From Rubrivirga litoralis (GTDB lineage: Bacteria > Bacteroidota > Rhodothermia > Rhodothermales > Rubricoccaceae), in assembly GCF_031846415.1 (NCBI RefSeq), contig NZ_JAVRHT010000008.1, positions 1 through 64,000 on the forward strand: a stretch of 64,000 nt of DNA, given 5' to 3'. The notes under the pieces are model-generated. The model ran no database searches. It was not told the DNA's origin and saw nothing but the letters and a program-made list of their open reading frames with translations. The stretch's first letter is position 1. Each line of letters starts with the position of its first letter. The position numbers were made by a program, and so were the translations under genes. Shown here piece after piece: positions 33,416 through 41,432 of this stretch.

Positions 33416-35968
33416 CTACTCCGAGCGGAGCACGGCCAGCGGCGGCTGCCGCAGCGCCCCCCGGCTGCCCAAGAGCCCGACCGCGACCGTCAGGAGCGGG
33501 ACCACGACGAGCGCCCACCCGAGCCACGTGAGGTCCGGCCGGAACGGGATCTCGAACACGAACGCGGCCAGCCCCCACGCCCCAGCGAGCGCCAGGACGC
33601 CGCCCGTGAGCGCGGCGAGCACGCCAAGCAGCGCGTACTCGGCGACCAGGATGCGGCGGACCTGCGCGCGGCTGGCCCCCAGCGTCCGCAGCATGACCAC
33701 CTCGCGCGTCCGCTGCCCGAGCGCCACGCGGACGGCGCCGGCGAGGACCACGAGCCCGGTCGCGACCGCGAACAGCGCCATGAACCGGAGCACGAACGCC
33801 ACGCGCGCGAGGACCCGGTCGATCAGCGACAGCACCAGCTGCACGTCGACGGCCGACACGTTCGGGAACGCCTCGACGGCCGCCGACTGGACGCGCGCGC
33901 TCCGCTCCGGTGAGCCCGCCCGCGTGAGCACGATCGCCGTCTGCGGCGCCGCGTCGAGCGGGCCGGCGGCGAAGACGGCGAAAAAGTTGGGCTGTACCTG
34001 CGCCCAGTCTACGTCGCGCAGGCTCGTCACCACGCTCTCGACGTCCGCCCCGCCCACGCTCCACGTGATCCGGCTGCCCACGCCGACGTCTAGGTCGGCG
34101 GCCAGCTCGGCCTCGATCGAGACCGGGACGACGTCGGCGTCCTCGGGCGCCGTGCCCTCGAAGGCGCCGGCGACGACGGTCTCGGTCGGGACCGTGTGCG
34201 TCCGGTACGTCGAGCGGTACTCGCGCGTGAGCGTCCACCGCTCCGGCCCGCCCTCGGTCCCCGCGAACGAGTCGTCGGCCGTCTCCAGGAGCGTGTCGAC
34301 GGGGACCCCGTCGACCGCCGCGATCCGCATCTGGACGAGCGGGACCTCCTGGATCACCGGGAGCCCCTGCGACTCGACGAGCGCGCGGAGGCTGTCGCGC
34401 TGCGACGGCTGCACGTCGAACAGGATGACGTCGGGGCTCCGGTCGTCGCCGGTCGGGACCGCCACCTGCTCCAGGATCGACCGCTGCACGAGCGCCAGCG
34501 CGAGGACCAGGAACACGCCCAGCCCCATCGTGAGCAGCAGCACGAGCGTCTGGTTGCCCGGCGTGTACAGGTTCGCGAGCCCCTGGCGCCACGCGTACGG
34601 GAGCCCGGGCCGGACGACGCGCCGGAGCACGCCGCGGACGGCCACGGCCGCGAGCGCGAGGAGCGCGAACACGGCGGCCGTCCCGCCCACGAACGCCGCC
34701 GCCCCGCCCCACGACTGCGTCTGGAGGTAGGCGAACCCGCCCACGGCCGCGACCAAGAGCGCCACGAGCAGCCACCGGAGCGGGTCTACGCCGCCCGCGC
34801 GGGCGTCGGCCCGGAGCGCCCGGAGCGGCGGCACGCGGCGGACGCCGACGAGCGGGAGGAGCGCGAACAGGAGCGCCGTCACGAGCCCCACGCCCAGTCC
34901 CTCGACGAGCGCCCGCGGCACGACGTCGTTCTGCACGTCGACGGGCAAGAACCCCTGGAGCACGAGCGGGAGCAGCCGCTGCACGCCGACGCCCAGCGTC
35001 GCCCCGAGCACGGCCCCGACCAGCCCCAGCGCGAGCGCCTGGAGCGCGTACACGGCGAGCACGCGGCCCGACGACACGCCGAGGCACCGGAGCGTGGCGA
35101 CGGTCTCGGCCTTTTCGCCCACGTACACGCTCACCGACGACGCCACGCCGATTCCGCCGAGCAGGAGCGCCACGAACCCGACGAGCGACAGGAACCGCGT
35201 GAGGTACCCCGACGCCTCGGTGATCTCCTGCTGCTCCTCGCCCGCCGTCTCGTAGCGGACCTCGTAGTCGTCCAGCCGCGAGGCGACGCCCGGCGTGGCC
35301 GCCTCGGCGTCGGGGAACCGGAACCCGACCGCGTAGCGCGCGCGGCTCCCGAACCCGAGCAGCGTCGAGTCGACCTCGGCGAGCGGGAGGTACACGCGCG
35401 GGCCGACGAGGCTCGCGATCTCGGCCTGCCCCGGCACGCCGTCCACGCGCCCGACGATGGGGTAGGCCCGCCCGCCGACCTGGACCGAGTCGCCGACGGC
35501 GGCGTCCATCTGGAGCAGGAGCGTGGCGTCGACGAGCGCCCCGCCGCCCCGCCCGATCCGCTCGGCCGCCGCCGCGGGCGTCGTCTGGACCTCGCCGTAG
35601 AGCGGGTACGGCCCATCGAGCGCGCGGACCTGGGCCAGCCGCGCGCGGCCCTCCCCGCCCGCCGACGCCGGGAACCGGGCCATCGACGGGAACGACACCT
35701 CGCGGACGACGGTGGCGCCGGTCTCGGCTTCGAGCGAGTCGAGCAGCGCCGCCGTCGAGTCCGGGAACGCCGCGCTCCGCCGGACCTCCAGGTCGGACCC
35801 GAACACCTCCTTCGACTGCTCGGCCACGGCCCGCTCCAGGTTGATCCCGAACGAGCGGATGGCCACGAGCGCGGCCACGCCGAGCGCCATCGCGGAGACG
35901 TAGAGCACGAGCCGGCGCCGCATCCCGCGGCTGTCCTGCCAGGCGAATCGAAACGGAGAGAGGGCCAC
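33416..35968 (-). CDS. ABC transporter permease (YbbP/FtsX-type)
   Basis: This 850-residue inner-membrane protein has a first TM near residues 15-35, a large periplasmic MacB-PCD-like domain, and a block of three TMs (about 255-375). Further hydrophobic segments (about 395-490), a second periplasmic region and a terminal FtsX block (about 720-845) follow. It belongs to the long, two-module FtsX permeases (YbbP group). It is transcribed after the ATPase gene at 36094 and lies next to the tesA-like gene, the same grouping as E. coli tesA/ybbA/ybbP. Substrate unknown, probably lipid or lipoprotein related. Confidence 0.9.
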   Translation of the reverse strand: MALSPFRFAWQDSRGMRRRLVLYVSAMALGVAALVAIRSFGINLERAVAEQSKEVFGSDLEVRRSAAFPDSTAALLDSLEAETGATVVREVSFPSMARFPASAGGEGRARLAQVRALDGPYPLYGEVQTTPAAAAERIGRGGGALVDATLLLQMDAAVGDSVQVGGRAYPIVGRVDGVPGQAEIASLVGPRVYLPLAEVDSTLLGFGSRARYAVGFRFPDAEAATPGVASRLDDYEVRYETAGEEQQEITEASGYLTRFLSLVGFVALLLGGIGVASSVSVYVGEKAETVATLRCLGVSSGRVLAVYALQALALGLVGAVLGATLGVGVQRLLPLVLQGFLPVDVQNDVVPRALVEGLGVGLVTALLFALLPLVGVRRVPPLRALRADARAGGVDPLRWLLVALLVAAVGGFAYLQTQSWGGAAAFVGGTAAVFALLALAAVAVRGVLRRVVRPGLPYAWRQGLANLYTPGNQTLVLLLTMGLGVFLVLALALVQRSILEQVAVPTGDDRSPDVILFDVQPSQRDSLRALVESQGLPVIQEVPLVQMRIAAVDGVPVDTLLETADDSFAGTEGGPERWTLTREYRSTYRTHTVPTETVVAGAFEGTAPEDADVVPVSIEAELAADLDVGVGSRITWSVGGADVESVVTSLRDVDWAQVQPNFFAVFAAGPLDAAPQTAIVLTRAGSPERSARVQSAAVEAFPNVSAVDVQLVLSLIDRVLARVAFVLRFMALFAVATGLVVLAGAVRVALGQRTREVVMLRTLGASRAQVRRILVAEYALLGVLAALTGGVLALAGAWGLAAFVFEIPFRPDLTWLGWALVVVPLLTVAVGLLGSRGALRQPPLAVLRSE

Positions 35969-36012
35969 GCAGTCGGTGGGTCAGTGGGTCAGGACGATCG
36001 GTCGGTCAGTGC
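35969..36012. repeat. Heptamer-like repeat between the ABC genes
   Basis: Words GGTCAGT, GGGTCAG and GGTCGGT recur at 7-nt spacing between the ATPase and permease genes. No complementary arm is obvious. It continues the heptamer theme seen at other gene junctions. Confidence 0.4.
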
Positions 36013-36093
36013 GTGCCCCGCCCCGCCCTCGCAGTTGGGCGGAGCGAGGAGGGGCAGGGCGGGACCACCCCGCCCGACGGGTTCCCCCCCGCC

Positions 36094-36810
36094 TCACGCG
36101 ACGCGGGCGGGGCGAACGTCGGGGGCGGGGCGGGCCGTGTCTTCGACGACGTGGCCGCCCCGGAGGCTCACGGTCCGCTCGCAGCGCGCGGCCAGCTCGG
36201 GGTCGTGGGTGACGACGACGAGGGCGGTTCCGGCCTCGCGGTTGAGGTCGAACAGGAGGGCCTCGACGCGGGCGCCCGTCTCGGCGTCGAGGTTGCCGGT
36301 CGGCTCGTCGGCGAAGAGGAGGGCGGGGCGGCCGGCGAAGGCGCGCGCGAGCGCCACGCGCTGCTGCTCGCCGCCCGACAGCTGCGACGGGTAGTGGCCG
36401 GCCCGGTTGGCCAGGCCCACGCGGTCGAGGAGGTCGCGGGCCGTCGCCGCCGCCCCGCCCTCGCCGCGGAGCTCGAGCGGGACGGCCACGTTCTCGGCCG
36501 CGGTCAGCGTGGGGAGCAGGCGGAAGCCCTGGAACACGAACCCGACCGACCGCGAGCGGAGCGCGGCGCGGGCGTCCTCGTCGAGCGGCCCGAGGTCGGT
36601 GCCCACGAGCCGGACGGTCCCGCGCGTGGGCCGGTCGAGCCCGGCGGCCAGCCCGAGCAGCGTCGTCTTCCCGCTCCCCGACGGCCCGACGATGGCGCAC
36701 GTGGCGCCGGCGGCCACGTCGAACGAGACGCCGTCGAGGACCGTCAACGGACGGCCGCCGCTCGTGAACGTCTTGGTAAGGTCGCGGACGGAGAGGACGG
36801 GGCCTTCCAC
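36094..36810 (-). CDS. ABC transporter ATP-binding protein (YbbA/LolD-type)
   Basis: This 238-residue ATPase has Walker A GPSGSGKTTLL, Q-loop FVFQGFRLLPTLTAAENV, signature LSGGEQQRVALARAF, Walker B LLFADEPTGNLD and H-loop VVVTHDPELA. It is of the MacB/LolD/YbbA group that powers FtsX-type permeases rather than classical import. The GTG at 36810 gives the standard N-terminus (VLSVRDLTKTF). It is divergent from the tesA-like gene, with a 322-nt spacer of heptamer arms between them. Confidence 0.92.
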   Translation of the reverse strand: MEGPVLSVRDLTKTFTSGGRPLTVLDGVSFDVAAGATCAIVGPSGSGKTTLLGLAAGLDRPTRGTVRLVGTDLGPLDEDARAALRSRSVGFVFQGFRLLPTLTAAENVAVPLELRGEGGAAATARDLLDRVGLANRAGHYPSQLSGGEQQRVALARAFAGRPALLFADEPTGNLDAETGARVEALLFDLNREAGTALVVVTHDPELAARCERTVSLRGGHVVEDTARPAPDVRPARVA

Positions 36811-36922
36811 GGCAAGAGAGGGCGGGGTGGGGGGAGCGCCGGGCGGGGCGGCGAGGAGCCGACGCAACGCGCGCGGCCCGTCCGTACGGTGCCCTGCGCG
36901 CCGAGTTCACCGCCCCGCCCGT

Positions 36923-37062
36923 GGAGAACGGAGGAGAAGAGGTCGGGGAGGAGAAGAAGGGCAGAGCGTTTCCCGGCCGCCCCACCCGGGTCGGGTCCCG
37001 CCCCGCCCGGACTCCGCCTCTCCTCCTCTCTTCTTCCTCTCGTCCCCTCCTCTTCTCCTCCC
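36923..37062. repeat. Paired purine/pyrimidine repeat arms upstream of the tesA-like gene
   Basis: The left arm 36923-36966 is rich in GGAGAAG/GAGGAGAA words. The right arm 37012-37062 is rich in TCTTCTC/CCTCTCC words and is roughly complementary. They flank GC-boxes in the divergent spacer between the ABC ATPase and the esterase. Confidence 0.6.
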
Positions 37063-37132
37063 GCCCCGCCCGCCCGCCGCGCACGGCGGAACCGGCCCGG
37101 CCCGTTCGGGTGGACTCCGAAACTCCCTCCGC

Positions 37133-37885
37133 ATGGTCCTCCGCCCCGCCCTCGCCGCCCTCGTCGTCCTGGCCGCCGCCGGTTGCCAGGACGACGCGCC
37201 TACGCGCGCCATCGACGCGCCCGCCCCGCCCGGCGCGACCGCGACGCCGCCCTCGCGGACCACGCCCGACGTCCCCCTCGCCGGCGTCCGTGCCGACTCC
37301 GACACCGTGACCGTCCTGTTCTACGGCGACAGCCTGACCGCCGGCTACGGGCTCGCGCGCCCCGACGAGGACGCCTATCCGGCCCTCGTGGGCGCCCAAC
37401 TCGCCGAGGCCGGCGTGCCCGTCCGCGTCGTCAACGCGGGCAACAGCGGGGAGACCTCGGCCGGCGGGCTCGGCCGCATCGAGTGGACGCTCCGCCAGAC
37501 GACGCCGGACGTGTTCGTGCTCGCGCTCGGGGCCAACGACGGGCTCCGCGGGATCGACCCGGAGGCCATGCGCGACAACCTCGAAGGCATCCTCGACCAC
37601 GTCCGCGAGGCGGCTCCGGGCGCCCGCGTCGTGGTCGCCGGCATGGAGGCGCTCCCGAACATGGGCGCCGACTACGCCGACCGCTTCCGGGCCGTCTTCC
37701 CCGACGTCGCCGAGCAGTACGACGCCGCGTTCGTCCCCTTCCTCCTCGACGGCGTGGCCGGCGTCCCGCGCCTCAACCAGGCCGACGGCGTCCACCCGAC
37801 GCCCGAGGGCCAGCGGATCATCGCGCGGACGGTCGGCGAGACGGTCGTCCCGCTCGCGCAGGCCGAGTACGACGAGGCAGGCTAG
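37133..37885 (+). CDS. tesA: Arylesterase / lysophospholipase L1-like lipoprotein (TesA family)
   Basis: This 250-residue SGNH hydrolase has a lipobox LVVLAAAGCQ, so it is predicted to be lipid-anchored in the envelope, then a short Pro/Thr linker. SGNH blocks are FYGDSLTAGYGL (Ser), VNAGNSGETSAGG (Gly), LGANDGLRG (Asn) and QADGVHPTPEG (Asp/His). TesA enzymes hydrolyse acyl-thioesters, lysophospholipids and aryl esters. The divergent ABC ATPase/permease pair is the same partner set as in E. coli, pointing to a shared envelope-lipid role. Confidence 0.93.
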   Translation: MVLRPALAALVVLAAAGCQDDAPTRAIDAPAPPGATATPPSRTTPDVPLAGVRADSDTVTVLFYGDSLTAGYGLARPDEDAYPALVGAQLAEAGVPVRVVNAGNSGETSAGGLGRIEWTLRQTTPDVFVLALGANDGLRGIDPEAMRDNLEGILDHVREAAPGARVVVAGMEALPNMGADYADRFRAVFPDVAEQYDAAFVPFLLDGVAGVPRLNQADGVHPTPEGQRIIARTVGETVVPLAQAEYDEAG

Positions 37886-38069
37886 CGCCCCTGGCCTCTC
37901 CTGCTCCAGAAGAGGGGCGTCTCGGCCGACGACAGCGTCCGCCCCGCCCGGCAGGAGCCGCATGGCAGAGCCGTAGGGGCGGGGTGGCCGCCACGCCGCG
38001 GGAAATCGCCCCGCCCTTGACTCGGAGGCGGGGCGGCCGATACCGGGCCTCCACCGCCCCGCCCCGCCC

Positions 38070-39740
38070 GTGACCACCAGGTTCTTCGTCGTCGACGACG
38101 ACCGGCACTACGCCCGCCTCCTCTCGTACCGGATCGACAAGGCCAAGGACCACGAGGTCCACGTGTTCCACTCGGGCGAGGACGCGCTCGACGCGCTCGA
38201 CCGGGTCCGCCCGGACCTCGTGCTCCTCGACATCATGATGCCCGGGCTGGGCGGCATGGAGACGCTCCGCCGGCTCCAGCTGTTCGAGCCCGACCTGCCC
38301 GTCGTCATGATCTCGGCGCAGGGGACGGCCGACGTGGCCGTCGAGGCCATGAAGGGCGGGGCGACGGACTACATCACGAAGGGCCAGGACGACCTCGTCA
38401 AGCTCGACACAGTCGTCAAGCGGCTGAAGGACCGCGTGCGGCTGGCCCGCGAGGTCGAGCAGCTCCGCGCCGAGGTCGCCAAAAAGTATGGGATGGAGGA
38501 GATCGTCGGCGACAGCCCGGCGATGGAGCGCGTCTACCAGCTCGTGCAGAAGACGCTCCGCGGCAACCTAACGGTCGCCGTTCAGGGCGAATCGGGGACC
38601 GGCAAGGAGCTCGTCGCCCGGGCCATCCACTTTAACGCCGACCCGCTCCCGGGCAAGCCCGAGCGCGGCCCGTTCGTCGTCGTGAACTCGGCGGCGATCC
38701 CGGCCGAGCTCATGGAGAGCGAGTTTTTCGGCCACGAAAAAGGCTCGTTCACGGGCGCCCATGCCCGCCACATCGGCAAGTTCGAGCAGGCCGACGGCGG
38801 GACGCTCTTTCTCGACGAGGTGGGCGAGCTCGACCTCGGGCTCCAGGCCAAGCTGCTCCGCGCGCTCCAGAACCGCGAGATCACGCGCGTGGGCGGGGCG
38901 GGCACCATCACGTTCGAGTGCCGCGTGATCTCGGCGACCAACAAGGACGTGCTCGAGATGGTCCGCAAGGGGACGTTCCGGGAGGACCTCTACTACCGGC
39001 TCTTCCAGTTCCCGATCGCCCTCCCGCCGCTCCGCGCGCGCGGCAACGACGTGCTGCTCCTGGCCCAGGGCTTCCTCGAGGACTACGTCGAGGCGTACCC
39101 GCGGTTTAAGGGGAAGCGGCTGAGCGGGGCGGCCGTCCGCGCGATCCTGGACTACGGGTGGCCGGGCAACGTGCGCGAGCTGAAGTCGACCGTCGAGCGG
39201 GCCGTGCTCATCGCCGACGGCGACGAGATCGAGGAGGAAGACCTGCTCATCAACGGCCCCAACGCGATCCGTCCGTGGGCCGAGCGCGCCGGGGCTGCGC
39301 CGGTCGCCGCCCCGCCCGCGCCCGCCGCCCCGCCCGCGGTTCCGTCTCCCGCCCCGGCGCCCGCCGAGCCGGCCGCCCCGCCCGCGCCCTCCGGCGACGG
39401 CCAGGGCGGGCCGGGCGACTTCCCCCCGCTCGCCGGGTTCGCCACCCCGCCCCCGGCCGAGGTGTACGGGCGGGGCGGGGCGGAACAGGGCGTGCCGCAG
39501 GCGCACTCGTCAGCCACGCCGCAGGACGCGCCGCAGGCGCAACCCGGGGGCGGGGTGGACGGTATAGCGGCCCTGGCGCCGGACGACCTCATCGTCCCGC
39601 TCGACGACCTCAAGCGCCAGGCGGTCGAGCGGGCCTTCGCGATCTGCGAGGGGAACGTCGAGCGGGCGGCCGGCGAGCTCGGCATCGGCCGGGCGACGCT
39701 CTACCGGCTCCTCAAGAAGTACGACATTTCGACCGAATAG
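38070..39740 (+). CDS. Sigma54-dependent response regulator (NtrC family)
   Basis: This 556-residue activator has a receiver domain (FFVVDDDRHYARLL, Asp in LVLLDIMMPGLGG, Lys in DYITKGQ) and an AAA+ domain with Walker A GESGTGKELVARAIH. The sigma54-contacting loop is KGSFTGAHAR (GSFTGA, a common variant of GAFTGA), Walker B is GGTLFLDEVGEL and sensor YGWPGNVREL. A 110-residue Ala/Pro-rich linker (about 405-510) leads to a Fis-type HTH (QAVERAFAICEGNVERAAGE, LGIGRATLYRLLKKY). Start is GTG. No cognate kinase gene is adjacent. Confidence 0.95.
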   Translation: MTTRFFVVDDDRHYARLLSYRIDKAKDHEVHVFHSGEDALDALDRVRPDLVLLDIMMPGLGGMETLRRLQLFEPDLPVVMISAQGTADVAVEAMKGGATDYITKGQDDLVKLDTVVKRLKDRVRLAREVEQLRAEVAKKYGMEEIVGDSPAMERVYQLVQKTLRGNLTVAVQGESGTGKELVARAIHFNADPLPGKPERGPFVVVNSAAIPAELMESEFFGHEKGSFTGAHARHIGKFEQADGGTLFLDEVGELDLGLQAKLLRALQNREITRVGGAGTITFECRVISATNKDVLEMVRKGTFREDLYYRLFQFPIALPPLRARGNDVLLLAQGFLEDYVEAYPRFKGKRLSGAAVRAILDYGWPGNVRELKSTVERAVLIADGDEIEEEDLLINGPNAIRPWAERAGAAPVAAPPAPAAPPAVPSPAPAPAEPAAPPAPSGDGQGGPGDFPPLAGFATPPPAEVYGRGGAEQGVPQAHSSATPQDAPQAQPGGGVDGIAALAPDDLIVPLDDLKRQAVERAFAICEGNVERAAGELGIGRATLYRLLKKYDISTE

Positions 39741-39803
39741 TGCGTGTTGCGCGTCTCGTGCTGCGTAGCGCACCTCGACCCTACGCAACACGAAACAGCA
39801 CCC
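39741..39803. repeat. Paired heptamer repeat arms, regulator-ecsC spacer
   Basis: The left arm from the stop codon reads GTGCGTG, TTGCGCG, TCTCGTG, CTGCGTA. The right arm reads CTACGCA, ACACGAA, ACAGCAC and ends just before the ATG at 39804. The arms are complementary across about 20 positions. Confidence 0.7.
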
Positions 39804-40616
39804 ATGCGCCTGACCGACTACGATCGCACCGTCCTCCGCGAGATCGACCGCTGGGAGCGGGGCGAGACGTTCCTCCAGCAGGCGCTCGGGTTCGCCATGC
39901 GGCCGGTCGACTGGGCGTTCGACCAGTTCGTGCCGGAGGCCGTGGTCGACGCGCTCACGGACGCGCTGACGAAGGCGCTCGCGGCCCTCAACGACGCCAG
40001 CGCCTGGACCTACGACGAGGCCGAGGTTCTGGAGAAGGCGCGCGCGGTCGGGATCGAAGCCGAGTCCGTCGAGGACTTGCGCGACGAGCCGCTCGACCGG
40101 CTCGACGCGCTGGCCCGGTCGTTCACGTCGCAGAACGCGGTTCTCGCCGCGCTCTCCGGGGGCGGGGCGGGCCTGGGCGGCGGCCTGCTGCTGGCGGCCG
40201 ACGTGCCGGTCCTGTTCACGGTCAACTTCCGCCTGATCCAGCAGGTCGCGGCGGCTTATGGGTTCCCGCTGAAGGGGCCGGGCTACCTGCCGCTCGTCGT
40301 CGGCATCTTCAACGTGGCGGCGTCCGGGAGCCGCGAGGCGAAGTCCGACGTGCGCCGCGAGCTGGCCGTGGCCGCGGCGTCGGTCGACGGCGGCGGCTAC
40401 CGCGGGCGCCGCGCCGACGGGACACTCCGCGAGCAGCTCGGGCACGTCCCCCGCGAGATCGCCAAGAACCTGGGCGCGCAGAAGCTGGCCCAGACGATCC
40501 CGATCGCGGGCGCGGCGGTCGGGGCGGGCGTGAACTACTGGTTCACCGACCAGACGGCGCAGGCGGCGGCCATGCTCAGCCGGGCGCTGTACCTGGAGCG
40601 GAAGGAGCGGCTGTAG
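39804..40616 (+). CDS. EcsC-family protein
   Basis: This 270-residue protein matches the EcsC family: SFTSQNAVLAALSGGGAGLG (central Gly-rich hydrophobic segment), LLLAADVPVLFTVNFRLIQQ, AAAYGF and a second hydrophobic stretch TIPIAGAAVGAGVNYWFTDQ. EcsC proteins are peripheral or membrane-associated with unknown biochemistry, named after the third gene of the Bacillus ecs operon. Start ATG 39804 directly follows a heptamer-repeat arm. Confidence 0.85.
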   Translation: MRLTDYDRTVLREIDRWERGETFLQQALGFAMRPVDWAFDQFVPEAVVDALTDALTKALAALNDASAWTYDEAEVLEKARAVGIEAESVEDLRDEPLDRLDALARSFTSQNAVLAALSGGGAGLGGGLLLAADVPVLFTVNFRLIQQVAAAYGFPLKGPGYLPLVVGIFNVAASGSREAKSDVRRELAVAAASVDGGGYRGRRADGTLREQLGHVPREIAKNLGAQKLAQTIPIAGAAVGAGVNYWFTDQTAQAAAMLSRALYLERKERL

Positions 40617-40716
40617 ACCGGGGGCAGGACAGCCGCCCCGCCCCCGTTGGTCCCAACATCGAACGCACCGCTGGTGCCACGGGCGAACCGCGCCCAGACC
40701 GCCGCCCCGCCCGTAC

Positions 40717-40740
40717 GGGCGACCGCCGGTCGCCCCTACG
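40717..40740 (-). repeat. REP-like hairpin, family C
   Basis: GGGCGACC-GCC-GGTCGCCC is followed by CTACG: the same CTAC foot as families A and B with a third stem. A degenerate relative may lie near 41413-41436 (GGCCGGTCGCCCCTACC). Confidence 0.6.
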
Positions 40741-40785
40741 ACGGCCACCCCGCCCACGTGCCACGGCTCGGCCAGTGTGCCCGAC

Positions 40786-40808
40786 GGCGTTGCATGCAAC
40801 GCCGCTAC
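40786..40808 (-). repeat. REP-like hairpin, family A
   Basis: The perfect palindrome GGCGTTGCATGCAACGCC is followed by GCTAC, 46 bp from the family C element in the 237-nt spacer before the SRA gene. Confidence 0.8.
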
Positions 40809-40853
40809 GACGGCTGCCCCGGCGCGGGCAGGGTGGTGCATCTTCTGCCCACT

Positions 40854-41318
40854 ATGTTCGGCCACGTTCCCGGCGTCTCCATCGGCGACCTATTCCCTGA
40901 CCGCGTCGCGCTCGCCGTCGCCGGCGTCCACCGCCCGCGGCGGGCCGGCATCTGCGGGCGCGCGGCCGAGGGCGCCGAGTCCGTCATCCTCAACTGCGCG
41001 TTCGTCGACGACGAGGACCGCGGCGACATCGTCCTCTACACCGGCTCCGGCGCGCGCCACCCGAAGACGGGCCGCCAGATCGGGGACCAGACGCTGACGC
41101 GCTCGAACCTCGCGCTCGCCCAGAGCGCCCGCCGCGGCCTCCCCGTGCGCGTGAGCCGCGGGGCGGGGCGGCGCGTCTGGGACCCGCCCGCTGAGGGCTA
41201 CCGCTACGACGGCCTCTACCGCGTGACGGACTACCACCCCGCCACGGGCGAGGACGGCTACCGGATCTGGCGCTTCCGCCTGGAGGCCGTCGCCGGCGAG
41301 AGCCGGGCGGCGCCCTGA
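40854..41318 (+). CDS. Stand-alone SRA-YDG domain protein
   Basis: This 154-residue protein is almost entirely a YDG/SRA domain: FGHVPGVSIGDLFPDRVALA, AGVHRPRRAGICG, DRGDIVLYTGSGAR, DQTLTRSNLALAQS, GYRYDGLYRVTDYHP (the YDG motif) and YRIWRFRLEAV. SRA domains bind 5-methyl- or 5-hydroxymethylcytosine by base flipping. In bacteria they are usually fused to HNH or other nucleases for modification-dependent restriction. Here the reading frame ends after the SRA fold and no nuclease gene is adjacent. It may be a reader without a cutter, or a truncated restriction enzyme. Confidence 0.88.
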   Translation: MFGHVPGVSIGDLFPDRVALAVAGVHRPRRAGICGRAAEGAESVILNCAFVDDEDRGDIVLYTGSGARHPKTGRQIGDQTLTRSNLALAQSARRGLPVRVSRGAGRRVWDPPAEGYRYDGLYRVTDYHPATGEDGYRIWRFRLEAVAGESRAAP

Positions 41319-41432
41319 CCTCCCCGTCCGGAGGCCGGCCCACCCCGCCCGCGCACGCGGCGAGAGCGCCCTGATCGCCCCGCCCTCGCTGACCGGGCGG
41401 GCCGCCCCGCCCAGGGCGGCGGCCGGTCGCCC

